Below are positions 1-8,355 of a stretch of 45,408 nucleotides of DNA, piece after piece. Source of the DNA: Peptoniphilus_A olsenii (GTDB taxonomy: Bacteria > Bacillota > Clostridia > Tissierellales > Peptoniphilaceae); assembly GCF_040545475.1 (NCBI RefSeq), contig NZ_JBEPMA010000013.1, positions 1-45,408 on the forward strand, in the 5' to 3' direction. How positions within the stretch are numbered: position 1 is the first letter of the stretch; each line of letters opens with the position of its first letter. The notes beneath the pieces are model-generated. The model searched no databases and was not told the DNA's origin. It worked only from the letters and a program-made list of their open reading frames with translations. Position numbers and translations under genes: made by a program.

Positions 1-9
1 TCCTCCTGG
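1..9 (-). promoter_or_regulatory. Ribosome binding site of a gene beyond the left edge
   Basis: Read on the minus strand, the last bases of the window are CCAGGAGGA, a near-perfect Shine-Dalgarno sequence. The start codon it serves would lie just outside the window. This suggests that the class I lanthipeptide operon, or another minus-strand gene, continues to the left. A lanC, lanT or immunity gene would be the natural candidate, but nothing of the protein is visible. Confidence 0.45.
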
Positions 10-92
10 TTGTTTTATTTTTTGCTTAAAAACATTGTACCAGTTTTGGTTTCAAATGACCTATTCTTTTTACACAATTATATGGACTTTAT

Positions 93-233
93 CTAATACT
101 TTATATTCATATCACTAAGAAAAATAATATTACATATATTTTTATTTTTTAAATTATTAGTAATGTCATAAACCAATCTATTTAAAAAAGAATTCTTATT
201 ATTGCTTCCTACTATTAATAATATCTTCTTCAT
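93..233 (-). pseudogene. Short ORF resembling the N-terminus of a flavodoxin-fold FMN reductase (probable remnant)
   Basis: This is a 46-codon ORF. Its beginning, MKKILLIVGSNNKNSF, followed by an amphipathic helix and FLSDMNI, follows the pattern of NADPH-dependent FMN reductase/flavodoxin-like proteins: beta strand, phosphate loop with GS and N, then helix, then a 'D-x-x-LSD-x-NI' strand end. A TAG stop falls where the family normally continues for more than 100 residues. The following bases give only short fragments in other frames. No strong ribosome site precedes the ATG. It could be a decayed tailoring flavoprotein of the adjacent lanthipeptide locus, but the match rests on about 40 residues and may be coincidence. 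Confidence 0.3.
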
Positions 234-255
234 AATTTATTCACACCAGTAAAAT

Positions 256-405
256 TTACTTGCGTAATTTTTTAGATAAAAAATTATATATTATCCACAG
301 TATAATAGCGATAATAAAACCAGTAAAATAATCTTTTGTTATAGTTATAATTAACATACCAAGCAACATACTTATAATTATCTCGACTGTTTTGTAAAGA
401 TTCAT
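256..405 (-). CDS. Small single-gene membrane protein (49 aa) downstream of the LanA-like gene
   Basis: The ORF starts at an ATG six bases after a strong GGAGG ribosome site at about 412-418 and ends at TAA. The product has two hydrophobic stretches, roughly residues 7-22 and 29-43, and a basic tail (SKKLRK), so it is a small membrane protein with a probable helical hairpin. I do not recognise a family. It lies 66 bases downstream of the lanthipeptide precursor gene on the same strand and is probably co-transcribed. Short membrane peptides in bacteriocin operons often act in immunity or export, so an immunity role is a reasonable but unproven guess. Confidence 0.6.
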   Translation of the reverse strand: MNLYKTVEIIISMLLGMLIITITKDYFTGFIIAIILWIIYNFLSKKLRK

Positions 406-471
406 TTTTTTTACCTCCAATAATTATAATTAGATATCAATTGAATAAATTCAATTGATATCTAATTTAAT

Positions 472-693
472 TCATCTCATTGTACAAGCACAAGATCCTG
501 TCTCTGGCGGTGGACTTGGACATTTCCATTTTTCTGTCGTACAAGCTACAGAATAACATTCTCCAGAACAACCTTGTAGATAACTGGAAACTACGATAGA
601 TGTTACTACTGAAACTGTACCAGTTCCAGATGGTTTTACATTGTCATTATCTTTAGAAATGTTTAAATCTAATTCAAAATCATTTAAATCCAT
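472..693 (-). CDS. Class I lanthipeptide (LanA-like) precursor peptide
   Basis: This is a 73-residue peptide with an acidic leader and a Ser/Thr/Cys-rich C-terminus. Residues 6-11, FELDLN, match the FNLDL-type box that class I LanB and LanC enzymes recognise in nisin-like leaders. The likely core starts somewhere after KPSG (about residue 23). It contains many Thr and Ser residues, including TSI and SS, and six Cys (GC, EC, AC, KC, SC, AC), with a proline-rich PSPPPE linker between the fourth and fifth. The ORF has an AAAGGAG ribosome site and sits 104 bases downstream of lanB on the same strand. The core does not resemble nisin, epidermin or another lantibiotic I know. The cleavage site and ring pattern cannot be fixed from sequence alone. 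Confidence 0.75.
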   Translation of the reverse strand: MDLNDFELDLNISKDNDNVKPSGTGTVSVVTSIVVSSYLQGCSGECYSVACTTEKWKCPSPPPETGSCACTMR

Positions 694-797
694 ACAATTC
701 TCCTTTATTACTTATATAATTAATTAAACACACTACATTTATGTTTAATACCCTTTCTAACGAAACATTTTAACCTCCTTTTTAAATTTATGTAGAA

Positions 798-3565
798 TTA
801 TATATCTGTAAAATCTAATAATCCTTCTCCTATATTTATTAGATCTTTTCTTTTTTCTTTATATTCTTTTCTAAATTCTTTTTCTATATTATCTCTATTA
901 AGAAGATCAAATAAATCGTTTAAATTATGTGAAACTGCCATATATAAGTTAAATATTTCAAAAAAATAAATTTTCTCTATATCAATATCTTTATAATATC
1001 TAAGTGTCTCTATTACAAGTTCAGAGCTTATTTGTGAATATTCTTCAAATAAATATATAAGTTCATCTCCACCATACCTATTTATTTCTCTCTCATAGCT
1101 ATCTAATTCAACTTTATTTATAATATTTATTGAATATAAACTCTCTAACCACTTATCTATTGTTTTAAATTTCTCCAATGCTTCATCTTGATCTTTAAAT
1201 TTGAATCTAAGTCTTATATGAGGTCCATATGTATCCTCATATCTAATAAAAAACCAAGTAGGATTTCCTAAATCGTGAATTATATCTAAATGTCTAGTTA
1301 AAAACTCATTAATCCTATTACCTAAGCCATATAATTTAAGGTAAATCCAACCATCTTGAAAAGGCATAAATATTTTATTTTTTGATTCTATATTCAAACT
1401 AGAATCTATACTAGTATTCGCAACTTTATATTCCTCTTGAATAAAAGAAAAGACAAATTCATTTAAATAAACTCTATTTTTTTTATCATCTACAAGACTA
1501 TTTTTTAACCCAGGCTCAATTTCTGTCAATTTAATCTCGCCTGTTTTCTTGTAGGTAGAATATAATAATTCTAAGCTTTCCTCTCTATTTAAATCTAACA
1601 TTAACCTATTGTCGTTTTCACTTAGGTAAACTAAGTCATCCATCGTATATTCTTTTTTTAAATTTAACAAATCTCTTTTAAAGTCATTATATTTTTCTTT
1701 ACTTAAATTTAAATAATCAAATTTCCACTTTTTTAAAGATATAATAACTCCTTCGAAATATATTCTAGGACTGTATATGTAATTTTCTGTTCCAAGTGCA
1801 AATATTCTATTTACTGGTACATCTTCGTTTAATGAAGATAGCTCATATAAAAGTTGATACAATTTACTATTTAATCTAGTATTTAGCATATTGTCTTTTA
1901 TAAATTTTAATTTTTTATTTAATGATTTTGATTTAATATAAAAGTTTTCTTTATCATCAAGGCCAATAACTAAATCATCAATCATTAAAGATTTATTTTT
2001 ATTCCCAGCTAAACCTATTGGAAGGTAGTATTCATAATTTTTAGTATTGTTAACTACATTTGATGTTCTTCCAGATGCAGTGCATTCTCTAAGTTCTACC
2101 TCTATATAATTATCTTGTATTAGTTCTCTTGATTTTTTATATATTTTGTTATACTCATCAAAGTCTTTTTTTACAAAAGAATCGCTAAATCGCTGAAACA
2201 TTGAGCCTTCTTTTGGAGAGCCTCCATTGGGACCAACTATTAAATCGTAGGACTCTTTTGATTTAGTTATGTATAAATTTAAGTCAAATCCCTTTGTAAG
2301 ATTTAGATTACTATTATTGATATCTTTAAAATCATTTTTTGTAAAATATACTTCTTCACCATTAAATATAGCTTTTTCTATTTTATTTGTAATTATTTTA
2401 CTAATCTCTTTTTCTCTATCACTTTGATTATAAGAATCATTTAAATAGATAAACCCATTAAATTTATTTTCATCAATTATCTCAATTAAATTAACTTCTA
2501 TATTACTTCCGTATTTTTCTATAAACTTATTTTTAAAGTTATCTAAAAATCCATAATTATTAATTTCAGGGCTAATTTTAGAAAACTCATTAACAAAATT
2601 TTCTATCTTATTTTTTAATTTACTATCTAGTATTTTACTTGAATATTTACACCCAGTATTAAGTTCTATATAATTACTAGATTTATTTAAAGATTTCATA
2701 ATATTATAAATCTTTTCTAAGGTACTTACTTCTCTACTTTTCTTATACTCACTAAATAAAGAGTTCAACTTTTTTAAACTATCAGTAATATCTCTAGCCT
2801 CTGTGATTCTTTCTAAGATCTTTATTAAATAAGCTAATATATCATTGCAATAAGCTGGAAGTCTTAAATTAGTAAATAAATATTCATTTTCCATTAAATT
2901 TTTAATTGTATTGTGAATAAGTAAATCATCTACATCTTCATATTCATTTTTTATAATATAAAATAAATCGCTATATTTAATAAATTTTTTGGAGTTGTTT
3001 TTTACTAATTTTACGAGATTTGTGAATCTAATGCTATTTTCTTTAATTTCTTTTGAACTATCTTGTAGATTTCCTCTATTTGAAAAATAAGGATTTTTCA
3101 GTCTATCTCCGCTAACATAGCAAATATCATTAAATTTTAAATATAAATTTTTAAATATTGTTGAGTCATCCTCTAATTTTTTTATTAAACCATTAGGCCA
3201 ATCTGTATCTACTTTAATATCTATTATTATATCTTCTTTATTTATACTTGTTTCTAAAGCAAACTCTCCAATAGATACGTTTGCAAAAAATCCATAAGGG
3301 GTTGGTCTTGTACACGCCCTTATGAAATATTTTAATAAACCTTGACATAAACCTCTATACTTTTTTCTTTTTTAGGTTTATTAATATACGAATAATAGAG
3401 GGACTTTGAAGATATTAAGAGAGCATTTTTAAAAAATTTATCTAAAAATTCATTTTCTGAAATAAATTCATAAATATCTTTGTTTGACTTCTTATATTCT
3501 TCCAAATAATGAAAAGGAATAGCTGGAGTTCTAATCATAAAATAATCCCAAATATCATAAGACAT
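798..3565 (-). pseudogene. lanB: Lantibiotic dehydratase LanB, interrupted by a one-base frameshift
   Basis: LanB enzymes dehydrate Ser and Thr of class I precursors using glutamyl-tRNA. The N-terminal part starts at ATG 3565 after an AGGTGA ribosome site. It has the family's opening (FMIRTPAIPFHYLEEY) but stops at 3332. From 3341 the next frame runs open to 798. It gives KYFIRACTRPTPYGFFA, the conserved 'RxTPFGlfa' segment, then YVSGDRLKNPYFSNRG. Its C-terminal SpaB-type elimination domain is also present (WIYLKLYG and, further on, WFFIRYEDTYGPHIRLRF). Restoring one base near 3341 yields about 922 aa, close to the usual 950-1050. The shift site is not a homopolymer or a classic slippery heptamer, so this is a mutation or a sequencing error rather than obvious programmed frameshifting. 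The 698-residue ORF starting at 2894 is only an internal part of the gene. Confidence 0.85.
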
Positions 3566-3620
3566 TACTTCACCTCAACTCATTAATTTTACATTCTTTT
3601 GTATAACGTTTCCTAATTTT

Positions 3621-3649
3621 AGAATAGCAGAACATTTTATATTTGTCAA
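3621..3649 (-). promoter_or_regulatory. Consensus sigma-A promoter of the lanB operon
   Basis: Read on the minus strand there is TTGACA (3649-3644), a 17-base spacer and TATTCT (3626-3621). Transcription should start near 3613, about 48 bases before the lanB ATG. The -35 is a perfect match and the spacing is optimal. This suggests strong basal transcription of the class I lanthipeptide genes despite the frameshift in lanB. Confidence 0.7.
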
Positions 3650-3797
3650 TAATTGTTACATAATTATGAACATAGATTACGATAAGAAATCTTTATATTA
3701 TTAATTAGTATTTTTAGCCACTTTATAGCTAATAAATAAAATTTAATAAAAAGAATGACACTATAAGAGGATTTCATTTAAGATTTACTATTTACTA

Positions 3798-3872
3798 AAT
3801 ATATTCTCTCCACCAGAAAGAGAGCCACTCCATGTGTTCACTGCCACTCACCTATTCTTTATGACATTTGAG
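3798..3872. repeat. Degenerate copy of the dispersed hairpin repeat
   Basis: The plus strand reads ATATTCTCTCCACCAGAAAG, then a CATGTGTTCACTGC segment and, after it, TTTATGACATTTGAGA. This aligns, with many substitutions and small indels, to the module in the 34.5 kb and 40.8 kb arrays: TTCTCTCCACCACAAGCGAG, then TTATGCGTTCGCAACGC, then GAGATGACATTGGA. It looks like an old, decayed insertion. The alignment was made by eye and is approximate. Confidence 0.5.
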
Positions 3873-3937
3873 AAGACTTTTATATAAAAAAATATTTTAA
3901 CAAATTTCTTTAAGTCTTACTTTTATTATTTTTCATT

Positions 3938-3966
3938 AAAAAATAGAGATGATATACTCATCTCTA
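3938..3966 (-). terminator. Intrinsic terminator of the first NCS2 permease gene
   Basis: A perfect 9-bp stem (TAGAGATGA paired with TCATCTCTA, 5-base loop) is followed on the minus strand by TTTTTT. It lies just after the permease stop codon at 3978. Confidence 0.85.
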
Positions 3967-3977
3967 CTCACATATTT

Positions 3978-5330
3978 TTATTTATTTTCATAAGCTTTAT
4001 CTTCTTCTGTTTTTGGAAGAATTAAGCTCAAAATCAATGCTATTACAAATACATTGGCTACTGGATTTCCTGAAAACACATCTCTTGCAAGTTTGGGTAA
4101 TTCTTTATATATTTCTGGCATTTGTGTAAATCCAATTCCTACACTTAATGAAAGGGATGCTATTGTGGTATTTCTTGGTGTAAATCCACATCTTGCTATC
4201 ATACCCATTCCACTTACAACTATTGAGCCAAACATCATAATTGTTCCACCACCAAGTACAGGCTCTGGAAGTGTGGAAAATATTGCTCCTATAGGAGGGA
4301 ATAGACCTGCAAGTATAAGTGCCAATGCTCCAAACATTATTGTAAATCTATTTACTACTTTTGTCATTGCGACAAGTCCTACATTTTGACTAAAGGAAGT
4401 TATTGGTGTACATCCAAAACAACCAGAAAGCGTACTCATAAAACCATCACATGCAAGTGAACCTTGTATTTCTCTTTCTGTTATGTCTCTTCCTAATCCA
4501 CCAATACAAACTGCTGTAGTATCACCTATAGTTTCAGCTGCTGATACCATAAATACAACTACAAGTGCTATGATTGCACTTAAATTAAATTCTGGCACAA
4601 AAGGCATAAATTTAGGAAATGCTATCAATTTACTTTCAACGATAGGTGTAAAGTCTATAATACCTAAATACATTGATAGTAAGTAGCCTACAATTAATCC
4701 AAATAATATAGATAGTTGTTTCCAAAATCCTTTTGCAAATATATTAAATAACAAACAAGATACAAGTGTAACTGTGCCAATCATTACATTTTGGGCAGAA
4801 CCAAAATCTGCTGCTCCATTTCCTCCACCAAAAGATGCTGCTCCTACTCCCAAAAGTGAAAATCCAATTGATGTTACTACACAGGCTGATACAATTGGCG
4901 ATATAAATCTTCGCCAATATTTTGCACAAAGACCCAAAATTCCTTCTATGCAACCTCCTACAATTATTGCTCCAATCATAGTTTCATAATTAAATGTTGT
5001 TGCTACATAAATTAATGATGCCAAGAATGTAAAACTCACTCCCATAATTACAGGAAGTTTTGCTCCAATTTTCCAAACTGGATATAACTGAATTAAAGAG
5101 CCAAGTCCTGCTATTAGCATACAATTTTGTATCAACATAGGTAGGTCGATTTTTAAATCTGGATGGGCTGCCGTTGCAGCACTCACTACAAGTATTATAG
5201 GAACTAGATTTGATACAAACATTGCAAGTACATGCTGTAATCCAAAAGGAATTGCCTTTCCAATAGGAACCCGTCCATCGAGTTTATAAATATTTTTGAC
5301 ACTTATATTGGAATTTTTTTCATTTTTCAT
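3978..5330 (-). CDS. NCS2-family xanthine/uric acid-type permease (first copy)
   Basis: This is a 450-aa integral membrane protein of the nucleobase:cation symporter-2 family, which imports purines or uracil with protons. The N-terminal segment KAIPFGLQHVLAMFVSN is the NCS2 signature. Further family features are a conserved acidic motif in the middle of the protein (AETIGDTTAVCIGGLGRDIT) and TSFSQNVGLVAMTKVVNRF in the C-terminal half. About 12-14 hydrophobic segments are visible. The ATG follows GGAGAG. It lies downstream of a second NCS2 gene and of ssnA and ygfK, which favours xanthine or uric acid over uracil as substrate. Exact specificity cannot be read from the sequence. It is separated from the other permease by 220 bases and may have its own promoter. 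Confidence 0.9.
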   Translation of the reverse strand: MKNEKNSNISVKNIYKLDGRVPIGKAIPFGLQHVLAMFVSNLVPIILVVSAATAAHPDLKIDLPMLIQNCMLIAGLGSLIQLYPVWKIGAKLPVIMGVSFTFLASLIYVATTFNYETMIGAIIVGGCIEGILGLCAKYWRRFISPIVSACVVTSIGFSLLGVGAASFGGGNGAADFGSAQNVMIGTVTLVSCLLFNIFAKGFWKQLSILFGLIVGYLLSMYLGIIDFTPIVESKLIAFPKFMPFVPEFNLSAIIALVVVFMVSAAETIGDTTAVCIGGLGRDITEREIQGSLACDGFMSTLSGCFGCTPITSFSQNVGLVAMTKVVNRFTIMFGALALILAGLFPPIGAIFSTLPEPVLGGGTIMMFGSIVVSGMGMIARCGFTPRNTTIASLSLSVGIGFTQMPEIYKELPKLARDVFSGNPVANVFVIALILSLILPKTEEDKAYENK

Positions 5331-5550
5331 AAATACTCTCCATTTTTATCAATTTTTATATTAGTCTAATTTTGCATTAATTTCTTAAAAAAACTTTCTA
5401 ATTATTAGCACCAATTTAGTTTTTTATAATAATCAATTTACTTCTTGATTTGCTTTTGCCCTCAGTAATTATTGATAGAAGTCATAAACTTTACTACAGC
5501 ATATTAATTTTTTGTCCATATATTTTACTATTCCATCTTCAATAAAAATA

Positions 5551-6870
5551 TTATTCTAGTGTTTCTTTATCTTCAGATATTAAAATATTTAATAATATTG
5601 CAGTAAGACATGCAATTACTATGCCTGAACCACCAAAAATAAGTTTTAGAGCTTCTGGAAAATATTCCATAGCTGCTGGCACAGATGATAGTCCCATTCC
5701 AAAAACAAGTGACAAACCTATTATAAGTTTTGATCTATCTGTAAGTGGTTTTTGTGTAAGTATATCTATTCCTGTCAATGTTATTTGTGAGAATATAATT
5801 AGTGATGCTCCACCTATTACAGGATGTGGAATTGTCGATACAATGGCTCCAAGTTTAGGAAGAAGACCTGCAAGTATTAAAAATATTGCACCACATGCTA
5901 CTACAAATCTACTCATAATTTTTGTAAAAGCTACCATACCAACATTTTGTGAAAATGAGGTTGTTGGCATCCCATTAAAAATTGCAGCAAAAACTGAACT
6001 AAGTCCATTTGCAATAACAGAACCTGATAACTCATCTTCTGTAGCTTCTCTACCTGCACCACCAACTGTGATACCTGAAACATCGCCCACAGTTTCAACA
6101 GCAGTTACTATAAACATTATAAGCATAGGAATAATTGCACCAGCTTTAAATTCTATTCCAAAGTGAAATGGTGTTGGTAATGCAAACCACGCTGCTTCTT
6201 TTACTGGTGTAAAGTCAACCATACCAGCAAAAATCGCAACGATATATCCGATTATTATTGAAATAAGTATTGAAGATGTCTTGACTGCACCTTTTCCCTT
6301 TTGATTCAAAACTACTGTAAGTATTAAAACTATAAGTCCTACTCCCCAGTTTTTAAGTGAACCAAAATCAGGTGAACCTGCTCCACCAGCTAAAGAATTA
6401 ATTCCTGTAGGAAGTAGTGAAAGTCCAATAGTTAAAACGACTGTACCTGTAACAATACTTGGGAAAAATTTTCTAATATGCTTTAAGAAATACCCAAGCA
6501 CTGTACAGAAAATTCCTCCAACAAGGGTTGCTCCAAGAAGTGCTGGAAATCCAAACGCATTTGCAATTGCAATATTAGTTGTCAAAAATCCAAAACTCGC
6601 TCCCATTACTACTGGAAGTTTTGCTCCAGTCTTTCCAATTGGATGAGTTTGCATAAGTGTTGAGACCCCAGCAATAAACATTGCCGACTGTACTAGTAGA
6701 ACCAAGTCATGACCAGTTATTCCACAGATTCCTGCAATAATCATACATACAGTAATGTTTCCCAAAAACATTGCAAAAACATGTTGTAATCCTAGAGGTA
6801 TTGCCTCTCTAAGTTCTGGAACTCCATCAACATCGTACTTGTTCCTATTTACTACTTTTTCTTTTGTCAT
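5551..6870 (-). CDS. NCS2-family xanthine/uric acid-type permease (second copy)
   Basis: This is a 439-aa NCS2 symporter. It carries the family start REAIPLGLQHVFAMFLGN, the central motif VETVGDVSGITVGGAGREAT, and TSFSQNVGMVAFTKIMSRF. It is a diverged paralogue of the permease at 3978-5330, so the pair may split substrates (for example xanthine and uric acid, as XanQ and YgfU do in E. coli) or differ in affinity. It starts at an ATG after AAGGGGC and lies 131 bases downstream of ssnA, with a possible promoter of its own. All neighbours are purine-catabolic. Confidence 0.9.
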   Translation of the reverse strand: MTKEKVVNRNKYDVDGVPELREAIPLGLQHVFAMFLGNITVCMIIAGICGITGHDLVLLVQSAMFIAGVSTLMQTHPIGKTGAKLPVVMGASFGFLTTNIAIANAFGFPALLGATLVGGIFCTVLGYFLKHIRKFFPSIVTGTVVLTIGLSLLPTGINSLAGGAGSPDFGSLKNWGVGLIVLILTVVLNQKGKGAVKTSSILISIIIGYIVAIFAGMVDFTPVKEAAWFALPTPFHFGIEFKAGAIIPMLIMFIVTAVETVGDVSGITVGGAGREATEDELSGSVIANGLSSVFAAIFNGMPTTSFSQNVGMVAFTKIMSRFVVACGAIFLILAGLLPKLGAIVSTIPHPVIGGASLIIFSQITLTGIDILTQKPLTDRSKLIIGLSLVFGMGLSSVPAAMEYFPEALKLIFGGSGIVIACLTAILLNILISEDKETLE

Positions 6871-6927
6871 AATCGTGCCCCTTAATTAATAATATTCAAA
6901 TTAGAGATTCTAATTCTTTACTGAGCC

Positions 6928-6933
6928 ATTATA
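6928..6933 (-). promoter_or_regulatory. Possible -10 element for the second permease gene
   Basis: The minus strand reads TATAAT 58 bases before the permease ATG, but no good -35 lies at 16-18 bases. A short palindrome, AATTAGA-gattctaatt, lies just downstream at about 6898-6914. This may be a weak or activator-dependent promoter separating the permeases from ygfK-ssnA. Confidence 0.35.
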
Positions 6934-7001
6934 CTAGAAAATTTAATATAGCAGATTAAAATTCTAAAAAACTACATTAATTTTTCACTATACTCATAAT
7001 T

Positions 7002-8327
7002 TTAAACGTGTTTCCAAATTTCTTTTGCTCTTTCACGAGATTTTGCGTGAATTTCTTTTTGGTCCACTTTAACTATAATTTTATCCTTCATCACAAATTC
7101 ACCATTTATAATTGTATCATTTACAAGTCTTCCTGTAAGACCAAATAGAATATGCCCACCCCAATTGTCTTTGGTAAGTGGAGTATAAGGATTGTAATCA
7201 AAAGTTATTATATCGGCATATGCGTCCTTTTTTAAGACTCCAATATCTTTTTTAAAATATTTAGAAAATATTTTAGGATTGTTTTTAAACTGAATATCTA
7301 AAGTTTCTCCAAAACCTTTTGTAGGATCACATGCATTGTGGGATAATAAAATATTAGATACTTTCATAGAATCGAACATATCATTAGTATAAGCATCTGT
7401 ACCCATACCAACAGTAATTCCTTTTTCTAACATTCTCAAAATTGGAGGGCATCCTACTGCATTGTTCATATTTGATTCTGGATTAAATATTACAGGAGTA
7501 TTGTGTTCTTTTAAAATATCCATTTCTCTTTCATTTATATGCACTCCATGAACAGCAAGAGTATTTTCAGTGATAATACCAAAATCGTCTAATCTTTCAA
7601 CAACTCTTTTGCCATGTTTTTGTACACTATCCCATTCATCTTCTATACCTTCAGCTACATGAACATGGTATCCATCATATAAACCAGCCATAGCTTCCTG
7701 TGCTTTATATAAAGTTTCATCAGAAAGTGTAAAAGATGCATGTAAACCAAACATTGCCTTTAGCATATCGCCGTTATCATCTTTTTTACAAGCTTTTATC
7801 CATTCAATATTTTCTTTAATTTCTTTATCTCGAATTTCTTTTCCATCTCTATCTGAAAGCTCATAGCAAAGAGAAGTTCTGATACCTAATTCTTTAGCCG
7901 CTTCAGCTAATTTAAATAGAGATCCTTCTACAGAATTGGGCCCAGAGTGGTGATCGACTAAAGTTGTGACCCCATTTTGAATTGATTCCATGTAAGTTGT
8001 CATTGCATTTAGTTTTACATCTTCCAATGTCAGAGTTCTATCTAAAGTCCACCACAAATTTTCAAGCACATTGAAAAAATTGTCTGTCGGCTTTGAAGCT
8101 GCCATGCCTCTTGCATATGCTGAGTATATATGTGAATGTCCACATATCATACCCGGCATAATCAATCTGTTTTTTACATCAATTATCTCCTCATCAGGAT
8201 ATTTTTTCGTGATTTCTGCTGCATCTCCAATGTCTGCTATTATATTTTCTTTAATATAAATAGCTCCATTTTCATAAAAGCTATTATTTTCGTCGTTTGT
8301 AATTATTACGCCATTTGTTAAAATCAT
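7002..8327 (-). CDS. ssnA: Putative aminohydrolase SsnA
   Basis: This is a 441-aa amidohydrolase-superfamily enzyme of the SsnA/chlorohydrolase group, acting in the cytoplasm on an amino- or imino-bearing purine or ring-opened intermediate. The metal-binding features are visible: GHSHIYSAYARG (HxH) near residue 62, HVHVAEG in the middle, HGVHINE further on and GMGTDAYTNDM near the end. The usual length is about 440. The ATG follows AAAGGAG. It starts 28 bases after ygfK, so the two form one transcription unit. SsnA, YgfK and YgeWXY recur together in anaerobes that use uric acid or xanthine; the exact substrate of SsnA is not established here. Confidence 0.88.
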   Translation of the reverse strand: MILTNGVIITNDENNSFYENGAIYIKENIIADIGDAAEITKKYPDEEIIDVKNRLIMPGMICGHSHIYSAYARGMAASKPTDNFFNVLENLWWTLDRTLTLEDVKLNAMTTYMESIQNGVTTLVDHHSGPNSVEGSLFKLAEAAKELGIRTSLCYELSDRDGKEIRDKEIKENIEWIKACKKDDNGDMLKAMFGLHASFTLSDETLYKAQEAMAGLYDGYHVHVAEGIEDEWDSVQKHGKRVVERLDDFGIITENTLAVHGVHINEREMDILKEHNTPVIFNPESNMNNAVGCPPILRMLEKGITVGMGTDAYTNDMFDSMKVSNILLSHNACDPTKGFGETLDIQFKNNPKIFSKYFKKDIGVLKKDAYADIITFDYNPYTPLTKDNWGGHILFGLTGRLVNDTIINGEFVMKDKIIVKVDQKEIHAKSRERAKEIWKHV

Positions 8328-8355
8328 GTTTTACTCCTTTATAGTTTCGAAAACA

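Larger units (their letters stand above)
3650..3977. other. Intergenic region upstream of lanB and downstream of the NCS2 permease
   Basis: This is AT-rich and non-coding. I see only the permease terminator at 3938-3966 and, at about 3798-3872, a degenerate copy of the hairpin repeat found at 34-35 and 40 kb. No credible ORF or RNA gene was found. Confidence 0.6.

Noticed and set aside
3332..3345. Programmed -1 frameshift in lanB
   Set aside because: No X XXY YYZ slippery heptamer or strong downstream structure is visible at the frame change, and LanB proteins are not known to use frameshifting.
5331..5550. Purine or xanthine riboswitch upstream of the first permease
   Set aside because: The conserved core segments of the known purine riboswitch are not recognisable; only AT-rich sequence is present.
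5621..6166. 181-residue ORF on the plus strand opposite the second permease gene
   Set aside because: It is antisense to a well-conserved NCS2 gene and has no ribosome site; the open frame follows from codon bias of the real gene.
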